This document shows, in pieces, positions 9,567-19,406 of a stretch of DNA of 64,000 nt (positions within the stretch are counted from its first letter, which is position 1; each line of letters starts with the position of its first letter). The stretch is taken from the NCBI GenBank assembly GCA_000277545.1, contig AKXM01000060.1, forward strand, positions 1 to 64,000, written 5' to 3'. The position numbers and the translations under genes were made by a program. Below the pieces are notes generated by a model. It worked only from the letters and a program-made list of their open reading frames with translations. It made no database searches and was not told the DNA's origin. Source of the stretch: Enterobacter sp. Ag1 (GTDB lineage Bacteria > Pseudomonadota > Gammaproteobacteria > Enterobacterales > Enterobacteriaceae).

Positions 9567-10337
9567 TTGCTCGTGGCGCTTAAACACCAGTTCGTTTTTC
9601 TGGGACGCTTCTTCATCAAAGAAATAGCCGTCGGTATTAAACGCTTTGAGTTGTTCTGGCTTCGTCAGGCGATTCTCAATGATGTAGCGGCTCATCAGCC
9701 CGCGCGCTTTTTTCGCGTAGAAGCTGATGACTTTAAACTTGCCGTTCTTCTCATCGAGGAAGACGGGCTTGACGATCTCCGCGTTCAGCTGCTTCGGCTT
9801 CACCGCTTTAAAGTATTCATCAGACGCCAGATTGACCACGATATTGTCGCCCTGGGTGGCCAGCACCTGATTGAGCTTCTCGGTGATCGTATCGCCCCAG
9901 AAGTGATACAGATCTTTGCCTTTTGGGTTTTCCAGGCGAATGCCCATTTCCAGCCGGTAAGGCTGCATTAAATCCAGCGGGCGCAGCACGCCGTACAGCC
10001 CGGAAAGCATACGCAGATGCTGTTGGGCGAAATCAAAGTCGGCTTCACTAAACTCTTCGGCCTGCAGGCCGGTATACACATCGCCTTTAAAGGCGAGAAT
10101 AGCCGGGCGCGCGTTTTGTGGCGTAAATGCCGGATGCCACTCATGGAAACGGGTTTCGTTAAGAGAAGCCAGCTTATCGCTGATGCTCATCAGGGAGGCA
10201 ATTTGCGGTGCGCTAAGCTTGCGGGCAACGCTGATTAACTGCTGTGAATATTCCAACAGTTCCGGCTGTGTATAGCGGTCCGTCGGCAGCTCGCTTTGGT
10301 AATCCAGCGTTTTGGCAGGTGAGATAAGAATTAGCAT
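9564..10337 (-). CDS. yaaA: YaaA, peroxide-stress DNA-binding protein
   Basis: YaaA (DUF328) limits intracellular free iron during hydrogen peroxide stress in E. coli and has been reported to bind DNA; its mechanism is not settled. The protein has 257 residues with the family start [14 protein letters not shown] and the conserved segments [22 protein letters not shown] and [15 protein letters not shown] chose the ATG at 10337 rather than an in-frame upstream ATG because AAGGAG lies six bases before it and the resulting length matches the family. In E. coli the gene is OxyR-controlled; I did not identify an OxyR site. Confidence 0.93.
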   Translation of the reverse strand: MLILISPAKTLDYQSELPTDRYTQPELLEYSQQLISVARKLSAPQIASLMSISDKLASLNETRFHEWHPAFTPQNARPAILAFKGDVYTGLQAEEFSEADFDFAQQHLRMLSGLYGVLRPLDLMQPYRLEMGIRLENPKGKDLYHFWGDTITEKLNQVLATQGDNIVVNLASDEYFKAVKPKQLNAEIVKPVFLDEKNGKFKVISFYAKKARGLMSRYIIENRLTKPEQLKAFNTDGYFFDEEASQKNELVFKRHEQ

Positions 10338-10409
10338 GTCCACTCCTTGCATAGTTTGGCCGTTACTTTAGCAAATTTCCTGCCTGTCGCGGCCTATGGC
10401 TGCAATCAG

Positions 10410-11849
10410 CTAAGGTTTTTTTTCCACGTCTCTGTCCCAAACGCCGGGGGCAAGCTGGGTCTTAATCTCCGGGAAACGGTTGGGGTTGAAAATAGGCGAT
10501 ATGCCCAGCTTTTGCTGGCGCAGATAATCTGCCGCTATCGTTTTCACCACCGGAGAAAGCAGCAGGATCGCCGTGATATTGGTTAACGCCATAATAGCCA
10601 TCGCCACGTCTGCCAGCTGCCAGACCAGTGGCAGCGCGGCCTGCGTACCGAACATCACCATAGTGAGCACCATAAAGCGCAGTAAAAATTTCAGCGCGCG
10701 GCTGTCCTGGTTCAGGAACAGCAAATTGTTCTCTGCGTAGGTGTAATTCGCCATGATAGACGTGAAGGCGAACAGGAAAACGATAACCACGATAAAACCG
10801 CTGCCCCAACTGCCTACGGCTGAGCTGAGCGCTTGCTGAACCAGAATAATGCCGCTGCGTGACGTTTCTGTGCCATCCATCATGCCGGACATCAGCACAA
10901 TGGCGGCAGTCGCGGTGCAAATGATCACCGTATCAATTAATACCCCAAACATTTGCACCACGCCCTGAGTGGCCGGGTGTGGGGGCCATGCGGCCGCCGC
11001 TGCGGCTGCGTTAGGCGTGGAGCCCATGCCAGCTTCGTTAGAAAACATCCCGCGCTGGAAGCCATTGGTGATGGCCTGGCTGACGGTATAACCCAGCGCG
11101 CCCGAAGCGGCTTCGTGCCAGCCGAAGGCGTGGCTGAAAATCAGCCGGATGACTTCGGGGAAACGTTCAATGTGCAGCCCCACAACATACAGGCTCATGC
11201 ATACCCAGAGTAATGCCATTAGCGGCACCAGCCACTGGGAGAGGCGAGCAATGGTCCGCATTCCTCGCCAGATGACCAGCGCGGTAACCATAACCAGGAA
11301 TAGGCCTACCCAGATTTTTGGCACGTCAAACGCGTAGTGAGTGGCAATCGCGATGGAGTTGGCCTGTACGGCGTTGAACACCATGCCGAAGGCAACGATC
11401 AAAAAGACGGAAAACAGCACTCCCATCCAGCGCATGCCAAGCCCACGCTCCATATACCAGGCCGGGCCGCCGCGGTAGTTTCCTTCTTTGTCGCGGGTTT
11501 TATAGAGTTGGGCGAGGGAGCACTCTGCGAAGGCAGTGGCCATGCTGAGCACGGCGGCAACCCACATCCAGAACACCGAACCGGGGCCACCTGCTGAGAT
11601 GGCCAGCGCAATGCCCGCAAGGTTACCGCTGCCGACGCGCGCGGCAAGGCTGGTGCAAAGTGCCTGGAATGAGGATATTCCGGAAGGATCCGGCGAGTCG
11701 CTGTTGCGCAGGAAAAGGCGCAGCCGGGTAAAGTAACGGAACTGGACGAAGCCGCTGCGGAAGGTGAACCAGATGCCCGCGCCAATAAGCAGCCAAAGTA
11801 GGACCGAGCCCCAAAGTACCTCATTGATAAAAAATAAAAAATCTGTCAT
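10410..11849 (-). CDS. yaaJ: YaaJ, alanine/glycine:cation symporter family protein
   Basis: This is an inner-membrane transporter of the AGCS family, which takes up small neutral amino acids with sodium or protons. It has 479 residues and about ten hydrophobic segments. Family signatures are visible: SLAARVGSGNLAG, TNGFQRGMFSNEAGMGSTPNAAAAA and ANYTYAENN. The start at 11849 gives the family N-terminus (MTDFLFFINEVLWGS) and is preceded by GAGGGACG; a longer in-frame extension upstream looks unlike the family. The true substrate in vivo is not known. Confidence 0.9.
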   Translation of the reverse strand: MTDFLFFINEVLWGSVLLWLLIGAGIWFTFRSGFVQFRYFTRLRLFLRNSDSPDPSGISSFQALCTSLAARVGSGNLAGIALAISAGGPGSVFWMWVAAVLSMATAFAECSLAQLYKTRDKEGNYRGGPAWYMERGLGMRWMGVLFSVFLIVAFGMVFNAVQANSIAIATHYAFDVPKIWVGLFLVMVTALVIWRGMRTIARLSQWLVPLMALLWVCMSLYVVGLHIERFPEVIRLIFSHAFGWHEAASGALGYTVSQAITNGFQRGMFSNEAGMGSTPNAAAAAAAWPPHPATQGVVQMFGVLIDTVIICTATAAIVLMSGMMDGTETSRSGIILVQQALSSAVGSWGSGFIVVIVFLFAFTSIMANYTYAENNLLFLNQDSRALKFLLRFMVLTMVMFGTQAALPLVWQLADVAMAIMALTNITAILLLSPVVKTIAADYLRQQKLGISPIFNPNRFPEIKTQLAPGVWDRDVEKKP

Positions 11850-12066
11850 TAACGTCCCTCTTGTTAATGCGTGATGGCGGCGAGGTTGACGGGCCCGGGC
11901 CATGCAATCCATTACGTTACAGATAAAATGGCGGTCGAGTTTAGCATATTCTCGTCCACTGGACGGACAGCACTTGTCGCGGTTGCACCTGATGGGCGGC
12001 GTGATATCATCAAGCCAGACCGGTTACATCTCCCTAACAAGCTACACCTGAAGAGAAACACTCATT

Positions 12067-13020
12067 ATGACGGATAAATTGACTTCTTTGCGTCAACTGA
12101 CCACCGTGGTTGCTGACACCGGAGATATCGCGGCGATGAAGCTGTACCAGCCGCAAGATGCTACTACCAACCCTTCTCTGATCCTTAACGCTGCGCAGAT
12201 CCCTGAGTACCGTAAACTGATCGACGAAGCGATTACCTGGGCTCGTAGCCAGAGCAACGATCGCGCTCAGCAGGTGGTTGACGCTTCCGACAAGCTGGCG
12301 GTAAACATTGGCCTGGAAATTCTGAAGCTGATCCCTGGCCGTATCTCGACCGAAGTGGATGCTCGCCTTTCCTATGACACCGAAGCCAGCATCGCGAAAG
12401 CCAAACACCTGATCAAGCTCTACAACGACGCGGGCATCAGCAACGATCGCATCCTGATTAAACTGGCTTCTACCTGGCAGGGCATCCGCGCTGCAGAGCA
12501 GCTGGAAAAAGAAGGCATCAACTGTAACCTGACCCTGCTGTTCTCCTTCGCTCAGGCTCGTGCCTGTGCTGAAGCTGGCGTGTTCCTGATTTCTCCGTTC
12601 GTTGGCCGTATCCTTGACTGGTACAAAGCTAACACCGACAAGAAAGAGTACGCTCCGCAGGAAGATCCAGGCGTGGTTTCCGTGACCGAAATCTACCAGT
12701 ACTACAAGCAGCACGGTTACGAAACCGTGGTGATGGGTGCAAGCTTCCGTAACGTCGGTGAAATCGTCGAGCTGGCTGGCTGTGACCGCCTGACTATCGC
12801 ACCTGCCCTGCTGAAAGAGCTGGCAGAAAGCGAAGGCGCAATTGAGCGTAAGCTGAGCTACACCGGGGAAGTGAAAGCGCGTCCTGAGCGTATCACCGAG
12901 TCCCAGTTCCTGTGGCAGCACAACCAGGATCCAATGGCCGTAGACAAACTGGCGGACGGTATCCGTAAGTTTGCTATCGACCAGGAAAAACTGGAAAAAA
13001 TGATCGGCGACCTGCTGTAA
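12067..13020 (+). CDS. talB: TalB, transaldolase B
   Basis: Transaldolase transfers a dihydroxyacetone unit between sugar phosphates in the non-oxidative pentose phosphate pathway. It has 317 residues, as in E. coli. The Schiff-base lysine is K132 in [12 protein letters not shown]17 and the substrate-binding segment TNPSLIL are also present. The codon use is highly biased, fitting strong expression. It stands alone, with a terminator downstream. Confidence 0.98.
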   Translation: MTDKLTSLRQLTTVVADTGDIAAMKLYQPQDATTNPSLILNAAQIPEYRKLIDEAITWARSQSNDRAQQVVDASDKLAVNIGLEILKLIPGRISTEVDARLSYDTEASIAKAKHLIKLYNDAGISNDRILIKLASTWQGIRAAEQLEKEGINCNLTLLFSFAQARACAEAGVFLISPFVGRILDWYKANTDKKEYAPQEDPGVVSVTEIYQYYKQHGYETVVMGASFRNVGEIVELAGCDRLTIAPALLKELAESEGAIERKLSYTGEVKARPERITESQFLWQHNQDPMAVDKLADGIRKFAIDQEKLEKMIGDLL

Positions 13021-13027
13021 TCATTCT

Positions 13028-13057
13028 CGTGGCCGGCTTCCGTCGGCCACGCTTTTC
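13028..13057 (+). terminator. Terminator after talB
   Basis: CGTGGCCG (13028-13035) pairs with CGGCCACG (13044-13051) over an 8-base loop, then CTTTTC. Confidence 0.75.
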
Positions 13058-13129
13058 ACCGCTTTCCCTGTCTGCAACGCCTTTCCCCGTGTATCATTCC
13101 TCTCAGACTTGCTGATTTCCGGGATTGAT

Positions 13130-13717
13130 ATGAATACCTTACGCATTGGACTCGTGTCCATTTCAGACCGCGCTTCTAGCGGCGTTTATCAGGATAAAGG
13201 CATCCCTGCGCTGCAAGAGTGGCTTGAGCAGACGTTGACGACGCCGTTTAAAATAGAAACCCGTCTGATCCCTGACGAGCAATCCCTCATTGAACAAGCA
13301 CTTTGCGAGCTGGTGGATGAGATGGCCTGCCATTTGGTGCTGACCACCGGCGGAACCGGGCCGGCGCGTCGTGACGTAACGCCGGACGCTACGCTTGCCG
13401 TCGCCGATCGGTTAATGCCCGGCTTTGGCGAACAGATGCGTCAGATCAGCCTGCATTTTGTCCCGACAGCGATCCTCTCGCGTCAGGTGGGCGTCATTCG
13501 CAAACAGGCCTTGATCCTCAACCTTCCGGGGCAGCCAAAATCTATTCAGGAAACGCTGGAAGGCGTGAAAGATGAAACCGGCAAGGTTGTGGTGCCGGGA
13601 ATTTTTGCGAGTGTACCGTATTGTATACAGCTGCTGGATGGGCCTTATGTTGAAACGCATGACCATGTGGTAGCAGCTTTCCGCCCTAAAAGCGCTCGGC
13701 GCGAGACAAAACCCTGA
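13130..13717 (+). CDS. mog: Mog, molybdopterin adenylyltransferase
   Basis: Mog adenylates molybdopterin, preparing it for molybdate insertion during molybdenum cofactor synthesis. With the ATG at 13130 the protein has 195 residues, equal to E. coli. The MoCF-domain signature TTGGTGPARRDVTP lies at 72-85, and acidic residues expected at the active site are D49 and D82. A longer in-frame start exists seven codons upstream, but family length favours 13130. Confidence 0.95.
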   Translation: MNTLRIGLVSISDRASSGVYQDKGIPALQEWLEQTLTTPFKIETRLIPDEQSLIEQALCELVDEMACHLVLTTGGTGPARRDVTPDATLAVADRLMPGFGEQMRQISLHFVPTAILSRQVGVIRKQALILNLPGQPKSIQETLEGVKDETGKVVVPGIFASVPYCIQLLDGPYVETHDHVVAAFRPKSARRETKP

Positions 13718-13842
13718 ATAATTAGCTTTTGTGACATAAGATCGAATTGGTATGGAGTGTGAACATTTTATCGTTATAGTAACTCTGGCTTTACAGCTAA
13801 ACGGAAAAAATAATTAACACTCCTCTTTACAAGCGGTCCCCT

Positions 13843-15153
13843 ATGTCAAAACAGCACGCCAGACCTCTTAACCGGCAGGATTACAAAACCCTGACGCTTG
13901 CAGCCCTCGGTGGCGCCCTCGAATTCTACGACTTCATTATCTTCGTCTTCTTTGCGGCGGTGCTGGGAGAGCTCTTCTTCCCGGCCGATATCCCGGAGTG
14001 GCTGCGCCAGGTGCAGACATTCGCTATTTTTGCGGCCGGTTATCTTGTGCGTCCGCTGGGCGGGGTTGTGATGGCGCACTTTGGCGATCTGGTCGGCCGC
14101 AAAAAGATGTTTACCCTCAGTATTCTGCTGATGGCGATACCGACACTGGCCATAGGTTTGTTGCCAACGTACGCTTCATTAGGCATTGCGGCTCCGCTGT
14201 TGCTGCTGCTGATGCGTATTCTGCAGGGGGCGGCCATCGGCGGCGAAGTGCCGGGTGCCTGGGTGTTTGTCTCTGAGCATGTGCCGGATAAGCGGATTGG
14301 TATTGCCTGCGGCATTCTGACGATGGGGCTGACCGTCGGGATTCTGTTGGGCTCCGTGGTGGCAACCATTATTAATACTTCCATGACCCAGCAGGCGATT
14401 CATGACGGCGGCTGGCGCATTCCTTTCTTCCTTGGCGGGATTTTTGGTCTGGTGGCGATGTACCTTCGCCGCTGGCTGCGTGAAACGCCGATCTTCCTCG
14501 AAATGCAGCAGCGTAAAGCGCTGGCCGAGGAGATGCCGCTTAAGTCAGTCGTGGTTGGGCATAAAAAAGCGGTGGTGGTTTCTATGCTGCTGACCTGGCT
14601 GCTCTCCGCCTGCATCGTGGTGGTGATATTGATGTCGCCGATCTGGCTGCAAAAACAGCATGGGATCGCGCCTGCCTTAACGTTGCAGGCAAACAGTATC
14701 GCCACGATTATGCTGTGCGTGGGCTGCCTGCTGGCAGGGCTGTCGGCTGACCGCTATGGCTCAGGGAAAACCTTTACCGTCGGCAGCATCTTGCTCGCCA
14801 TCTGTAGCTGGATGTTTTATCACCTGAGTGGGACGCATCCAGAACATCTCTTCTTGCTGTATGGCCTGGTCGGGCTGAGCGTGGGCGTGGTTGGCGCTGT
14901 ACCATTTGTTATGGTGCGAGCCTTCCCGGCGCAGGTACGATTCACCGGAATTTCGTTTTCTTACAATCTGTCCTATGCCATTTTTGGCGGCCTGACGCCG
15001 ATTGCGGTCACCATGTTAATGGGCGTTTCGCCGATGGCTCCGGCCTGGTACGTGCTGGCGCTTGCCGTTGTGGGTTTGGTGATGGGGATTTGGCTAAGAA
15101 AGGATATTCATCATCAGGACAAGATAGAAGAAAGGGCGCTGACGCCTTCCTGA
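13843..15153 (+). CDS. MFS transporter, metabolite:H+ symporter (MHS) type
   Basis: This is a 436-residue inner-membrane protein with about twelve transmembrane helices. The first helix region GGALEFYDFIIFVFF and the loop motif GDLVGRKKMF (MFS motif A) resemble the MHS subfamily that includes ProP, KgtP, ShiA and CitA, proton-coupled importers of organic acids or osmolytes. The conserved RILQGAAIGGEVPGAWVF segment supports this. The substrate cannot be named from sequence. It lies between mog and satP, where E. coli K-12 has no such gene, on the strand opposite satP, and has a terminator shared with it. Confidence 0.85.
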   Translation: MSKQHARPLNRQDYKTLTLAALGGALEFYDFIIFVFFAAVLGELFFPADIPEWLRQVQTFAIFAAGYLVRPLGGVVMAHFGDLVGRKKMFTLSILLMAIPTLAIGLLPTYASLGIAAPLLLLLMRILQGAAIGGEVPGAWVFVSEHVPDKRIGIACGILTMGLTVGILLGSVVATIINTSMTQQAIHDGGWRIPFFLGGIFGLVAMYLRRWLRETPIFLEMQQRKALAEEMPLKSVVVGHKKAVVVSMLLTWLLSACIVVVILMSPIWLQKQHGIAPALTLQANSIATIMLCVGCLLAGLSADRYGSGKTFTVGSILLAICSWMFYHLSGTHPEHLFLLYGLVGLSVGVVGAVPFVMVRAFPAQVRFTGISFSYNLSYAIFGGLTPIAVTMLMGVSPMAPAWYVLALAVVGLVMGIWLRKDIHHQDKIEERALTPS

Positions 15154-15154
15154 A

Positions 15155-15190
15155 TAAAAAAACGCGGAGCAGGGCTCCGCGTTTTGTTTT
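15155..15190. terminator. Bidirectional terminator, MFS transporter/satP
   Basis: ACGCGGAGC (15162-15170) pairs with GCTCCGCGT (15174-15182) over an AGG loop, with A-rich and T-rich flanks. It serves the two convergent transporter genes. Confidence 0.88.
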
Positions 15191-15204
15191 CCGCTAAAGG
15201 AAGA

Positions 15205-15771
15205 TTAGTGCTTTTCGCCGATAGGCAGCACGGTGCGGCCAAACTGCTCGTTCAGCACTTCACCCATCGCCAGGTAGATAGCGCTGGCGCCACAGACCAG
15301 GCCAATCCAGCCCGCGACTTTCACCATACCTTCGTTATCTGCCAGGTGGCCTATCGCCAGCAGGGCAAACAGCACGGTCAGGCTGGCAAACACGAACTGC
15401 AGCATACGTGGGGCCTTCAGGGTGCCGAAGAACATGAACAGGGTGAAAACACCCCACAGGCCCAGGTACGCGCCAAGGAAGTGGCCGTTGGCCGCATCGC
15501 TGAGGCCCATTTTAGGCATCAGCAGAATCGCCACCAGCGTCAGCCAGAAAGAGCCGTAGGAGGTGAAGGCGGTTAAACCGAAAGTGTTCCCTTTTTTAAA
15601 CTCCAGCAGGCCCGCGAAGATTTGTGCGATACCGCCGTAGAAAATCCCCATCGCGAGGATAGTAACGTCAAAACCAAAAATACCTGCGTTATGCAGGTTG
15701 AGCAAAATGGTGGTCATGCCGAAGCCCATTAAGCCCAGGGGAGCTGGATTAGCCAACTTAGTGTTGCCCAT
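15205..15771 (-). CDS. satP: SatP, acetate/succinate:proton symporter
   Basis: SatP (YaaH) is an inner-membrane importer of acetate and succinate of the GPR1/FUN34/YaaH family, with six transmembrane helices. The protein has 188 residues, equal to E. coli. The family signature NPAPLGLMGFGMTTILLNLHNAG is at the N-terminus, and FGLTAFTSYGSFW follows near the middle. It is a single gene, divergent from dnaK. Confidence 0.95.
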   Translation of the reverse strand: MGNTKLANPAPLGLMGFGMTTILLNLHNAGIFGFDVTILAMGIFYGGIAQIFAGLLEFKKGNTFGLTAFTSYGSFWLTLVAILLMPKMGLSDAANGHFLGAYLGLWGVFTLFMFFGTLKAPRMLQFVFASLTVLFALLAIGHLADNEGMVKVAGWIGLVCGASAIYLAMGEVLNEQFGRTVLPIGEKH

Positions 15772-15917
15772 AGTTCCTCTGAAAAATTCATCTGAAATGT
15801 AGTGTTAATTAAGGCCCCGCAGCCGGGAGTCCGGTTGCGGGCGCGGCATAATAATCAGGCAGCACGTCGGCGTCTATGATCTGAGCGGGGGGAAAGCAGA
15901 AAATTTTTTTTCACCTG

Positions 15918-15950
15918 CCCCTTGATGGCAAGCGTTGCGACCCCATCTTG
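15918..15950 (+). promoter_or_regulatory. dnaK promoter P1, sigma-32 type
   Basis: CCCCTTGAT (15918-15926) and CCCCATCTTG (15941-15950), separated by 14 bases, match the heat-shock sigma-32 consensus (CTTGAA and CCCCATNT). E. coli dnaK P1 has the same arrangement. Confidence 0.85.
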
Positions 15951-15994
15951 TATGCAACCGCAGTTGGCGGACCTGAAAAAAAACGCTTCGGGCA

Positions 15995-16020
15995 GTTGAA
16001 ACAGACGCTTTTGCCCGCAT
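15995..16020 (+). promoter_or_regulatory. dnaK promoter P2, probable sigma-32
   Basis: GTTGAAA (15995-16001) precedes GCCCGCAT (16013-16020) by 11 bases. The position and sequence correspond to the second E. coli dnaK heat-shock promoter, though the spacer is short. Confidence 0.6.
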
Positions 16021-16068
16021 AACAGGTTCACAACCACATGATGACGAATTTTTAGTGGAGACGTTTAG

Positions 16069-17991
16069 ATGGGTAAAATTATTGGTATCGACCTGGGGAC
16101 TACTAACTCTTGTGTCGCGATTATGGATGGTACAACTGCTCGTGTGCTGGAGAACGCCGAGGGCGACCGCACCACGCCTTCTATCATTGCTTACACGCAG
16201 GACGGCGAAATCCTGGTAGGTCAGCCGGCTAAACGTCAGGCAGTGACTAACCCGCAAAACACTCTGTTTGCGATTAAACGCCTGATTGGCCGTCGCTTCC
16301 AGGACGAAGAAGTGCAGCGTGATGAAGCCATCATGCCTTACAAAATCATCGGCGCTGACAACGGCGACGCATGGATTGACGTAAAAGGTCAGAAAATGGC
16401 ACCGCCGCAGATCTCTGCTGAAGTGCTGAAGAAAATGAAGAAAACCGCTGAAGATTACCTGGGTGAGCCGGTAACCGAAGCTGTTATCACCGTACCTGCA
16501 TACTTTAACGATGCTCAGCGTCAGGCAACCAAAGATGCTGGCCGTATCGCAGGTCTGGAAGTGAAACGTATCATCAACGAACCAACCGCTGCCGCTCTGG
16601 CTTACGGCCTGGATAAAGAAGTCGGCAACCGTACTATCGCGGTTTACGACCTCGGTGGTGGTACTTTCGATATCTCTATTATCGAAATCGACGAAGTTGA
16701 CGGCGAGAAAACCTTCGAAGTTCTGGCAACCAATGGTGATACCCACCTGGGTGGTGAAGACTTCGACAGCCGTATGATCAACTACCTCGTTGACGAGTTT
16801 AAGAAAGATCAGGGCATTGACCTGCGTAACGATCCGCTGGCAATGCAGCGCCTGAAAGAAGCGGCAGAAAAAGCCAAAATCGAGCTTTCTTCTGCACAGC
16901 AGACCGACGTAAACCTGCCGTACATCACTGCAGACGCGACCGGTCCAAAGCATATGAACATCAAAGTGACTCGTGCGAAACTGGAATCCCTGGTCGAAGA
17001 CCTGGTCAACCGTTCTATCGAGCCGCTGAAAGTTGCCCTGCAGGATGCTGGCCTGTCCGTTTCCGATATCCAGGACGTTATCCTGGTCGGCGGTCAGACT
17101 CGTATGCCAATGGTGCAGAAAAAAGTTGCTGAGTTCTTCGGTAAAGAGCCGCGTAAAGACGTTAACCCGGACGAAGCTGTTGCTATCGGTGCAGCGGTTC
17201 AGGGCGGCGTGCTGACCGGTGATGTAAAAGACGTGCTGTTGCTGGACGTTACCCCACTGTCTCTGGGTATAGAAACTATGGGTGGCGTGATGACTGCGCT
17301 CATCAGCAAAAACACCACCATCCCAACCAAGCACAGCCAGGTGTTCTCTACTGCGGAAGATAACCAGTCTGCGGTAACCATCCACGTGATTCAGGGTGAG
17401 CGTAAACGCGCATCCGATAACAAATCACTGGGTCAGTTCAACCTGGATGGGATCAGCCCGGCACCGCGCGGTATGCCACAGATCGAAGTCACCTTCGACA
17501 TCGATGCTGACGGTATTCTGCACGTCTCCGCGAAAGACAAAAACAGCGGCAAAGAGCAGAAGATCACCATCAAAGCATCTTCTGGCCTGAACGAAGACGA
17601 AATCCAGAAAATGGTTCGTGATGCAGAAGCTAACGCCGAAGCTGACCGTAAGTTCGAAGAGCTGGTTCAGACCCGTAACCAGGGTGACCATCTGCTGCAC
17701 AGCACCCGTAAGCAGGTTGAAGAAGCAGGCGACAAACTGCCGGCTGACGACAAAACTGCTATCGAGTCTGCGCTGACCGCGCTGGAAGCGTCCCTGAAGG
17801 GCGAAGACAAAGCGGACATCGAAGCTAAAATCCAGGCTCTGGCTGAAGTTTCCCAGAAGCTGATGGAACTGGCTCAGCAGCAGCACGCTGAGCAGCAGGC
17901 TGGCAATGCCGCAGATGCAGGCCACGCCAACGCCGGCAAAGACGACGATGTTGTTGATGCCGAGTTCGAAGAAGTTAAAGATAAAAAATAA
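16069..17991 (+). CDS. dnaK: DnaK, Hsp70 chaperone
   Basis: DnaK is the cytosolic Hsp70 that binds unfolded segments under ATP control with DnaJ and GrpE and also restrains sigma-32. It has 640 residues (638 in E. coli). The ATPase domain shows [14 protein letters not shown] at 4-17 and [13 protein letters not shown] near 193-205. The interdomain linker VLLLDV is near 390, followed by the substrate domain starting [12 protein letters not shown]. The C-terminal tail ends [13 protein letters not shown]. Heat-shock promoters lie upstream. dnaJ follows after a strong stem-loop. Confidence 0.99.
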   Translation: MGKIIGIDLGTTNSCVAIMDGTTARVLENAEGDRTTPSIIAYTQDGEILVGQPAKRQAVTNPQNTLFAIKRLIGRRFQDEEVQRDEAIMPYKIIGADNGDAWIDVKGQKMAPPQISAEVLKKMKKTAEDYLGEPVTEAVITVPAYFNDAQRQATKDAGRIAGLEVKRIINEPTAAALAYGLDKEVGNRTIAVYDLGGGTFDISIIEIDEVDGEKTFEVLATNGDTHLGGEDFDSRMINYLVDEFKKDQGIDLRNDPLAMQRLKEAAEKAKIELSSAQQTDVNLPYITADATGPKHMNIKVTRAKLESLVEDLVNRSIEPLKVALQDAGLSVSDIQDVILVGGQTRMPMVQKKVAEFFGKEPRKDVNPDEAVAIGAAVQGGVLTGDVKDVLLLDVTPLSLGIETMGGVMTALISKNTTIPTKHSQVFSTAEDNQSAVTIHVIQGERKRASDNKSLGQFNLDGISPAPRGMPQIEVTFDIDADGILHVSAKDKNSGKEQKITIKASSGLNEDEIQKMVRDAEANAEADRKFEELVQTRNQGDHLLHSTRKQVEEAGDKLPADDKTAIESALTALEASLKGEDKADIEAKIQALAEVSQKLMELAQQQHAEQQAGNAADAGHANAGKDDDVVDAEFEEVKDKK

Positions 17992-18017
17992 TCGCCCTGA
18001 TGCAGGGTAATTAACCG

Positions 18018-18049
18018 GCACGGGCGCGGAGTTTACTCCACGCCCGTGC
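18018..18049 (+). other. Stem-loop between dnaK and dnaJ
   Basis: GCACGGGCG (18018-18026) pairs with CGCCCGTGC (18041-18049), and GGAG/CTCC inside extend the hairpin. No T run follows, so it is not a clear terminator. It may slow decay of dnaK mRNA or lower dnaJ expression relative to dnaK. Confidence 0.7.
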
Positions 18050-18075
18050 TCGTATGTTAAGGGCAGAAAAAAGAG

Positions 18076-19209
18076 ATGGCGAAGAGAGACTATTACGAGG
18101 TTTTAGGCGTTCCGAAGTCAGCGGAAGAGCGTGAAATCAAAAAGGCTTACAAGCGCCTGGCGATGAAGTTCCATCCGGACCGTAACCAGGGCGATAAAGA
18201 GGCCGAGGCGAAGTTCAAAGAGATCAAAGAAGCCTACGAAATCCTGACCGATGACCAAAAACGTGCGGCCTACGATCAGTACGGTCACGCTGCGTTTGAA
18301 CAAGGTGGTATGGGCGGCGGCGGCGGCTTTGGTGGCGGCGGTGCCGACTTCAGCGATATCTTTGGCGACGTATTCGGCGACATTTTTGGTGGCGGGCGCC
18401 GCCAGCGTGCGTCCCGCGGTGCAGACCTGCGCTACAACATGGACTTAACGCTTGAGGAAGCGGTTCGTGGCGTCACCAAAGAGATCCGTATCCCGACGCT
18501 CGAAGAGTGCGAAGTTTGCCACGGCAGCGGCGCGAAGAAAGGATCTTCCCCGCAGACCTGTCCAACCTGTCACGGCCAGGGCCAGGTGCAGATGCGCCAG
18601 GGCTTCTTTACCGTGCAGCAAAGCTGCCCGCACTGTCAGGGCCGCGGCACTATCATTAAAGATCCGTGCAACAGCTGCCACGGTCACGGCCGCGTAGAGA
18701 AAACCAAAACGCTGTCGGTGAAAATCCCGGCAGGCGTGGATACCGGAGACCGTATTCGTCTGTCTGGCGAAGGCGAAGCGGGCGAACACGGCGCGCCATC
18801 AGGCGATCTGTACGTTCAGGTTCAGGTGAAACAGCACCCAATCTTCGAACGCGAAGGCAATAACCTCTACTGCGAAGTGCCGATCAACTTTGCGATGGCT
18901 GCGCTGGGTGGAGAAATTGAAGTTCCAACCCTGGACGGTCGAGTTAACTTGAAGGTTCCGGGTGAAACACAAACCGGCAAGCTGTTCAGAATGCGCGGTA
19001 AAGGCGTGAAGTCCGTACGAGGCGGTGCGCAGGGCGATCTGCTGTGCCGTGTCGTTGTAGAGACGCCAGTTAGTCTGAACGAAAAACAGAAAAAGCTGCT
19101 GCGTGATTTAGAAGAGAGCTTCGGCGGCCCTACCGGGGCGAATAACAGCCCGCGTTCGAAGAGCTTCTTCGACGGGGTGAAGAAATTCTTTGATGATTTA
19201 ACTCGGTAA
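18076..19209 (+). CDS. dnaJ: DnaJ, Hsp40 co-chaperone
   Basis: DnaJ delivers substrates to DnaK and stimulates its ATPase. It has 377 residues. The J domain (1-70) has the HPD motif at 33-35; a Gly/Phe-rich linker runs from about 76 to 110. Four zinc-binding CxxCxGxG repeats follow: [24 protein letters not shown] and CNSCHGHG. The C-terminal substrate-binding domains end [16 protein letters not shown]. It is co-transcribed with dnaK and ends at a terminator. Confidence 0.99.
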   Translation: MAKRDYYEVLGVPKSAEEREIKKAYKRLAMKFHPDRNQGDKEAEAKFKEIKEAYEILTDDQKRAAYDQYGHAAFEQGGMGGGGGFGGGGADFSDIFGDVFGDIFGGGRRQRASRGADLRYNMDLTLEEAVRGVTKEIRIPTLEECEVCHGSGAKKGSSPQTCPTCHGQGQVQMRQGFFTVQQSCPHCQGRGTIIKDPCNSCHGHGRVEKTKTLSVKIPAGVDTGDRIRLSGEGEAGEHGAPSGDLYVQVQVKQHPIFEREGNNLYCEVPINFAMAALGGEIEVPTLDGRVNLKVPGETQTGKLFRMRGKGVKSVRGGAQGDLLCRVVVETPVSLNEKQKKLLRDLEESFGGPTGANNSPRSKSFFDGVKKFFDDLTR

Positions 19210-19231
19210 TTTCTTCCTGTTGGTATGCTTC

Positions 19232-19270
19232 AAAAAACCTGAACTGCTTCATTCGGTTCAGGTTTTTTTA
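19232..19270 (+). terminator. Terminator after dnaJ
   Basis: ACCTGAAC (19237-19244) pairs with GTTCAGGT (19256-19263), with a preceding A run and a following T run of seven. Confidence 0.88.
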
Positions 19271-19406
19271 TGCTTTTTGATATGGGTCGGTTTTTCCGAT
19301 CTTTTTTTGCCATATAAGCTGTTTTTAACGATGTGTCATTGTCGCTATTCTGGCTACCCTATTAGTGTTCAGGATGAATACGCTACTTAGAGAGTTGGGT
19401 GAAATA

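Noticed and set aside
13725..13780. CRP-like half sites and a TATAGT hexamer before the MHS transporter
   Set aside because: Only one TGTGA half is present each time, without a proper TCACA partner, and no fitting -35 was found for the hexamer.
15874..17385. 503-codon open frame antisense to dnaK
   Set aside because: Long antisense frames opposite dnaK are a known result of its strong codon bias. The frame has no ribosome site or family resemblance and covers the dnaK promoters.
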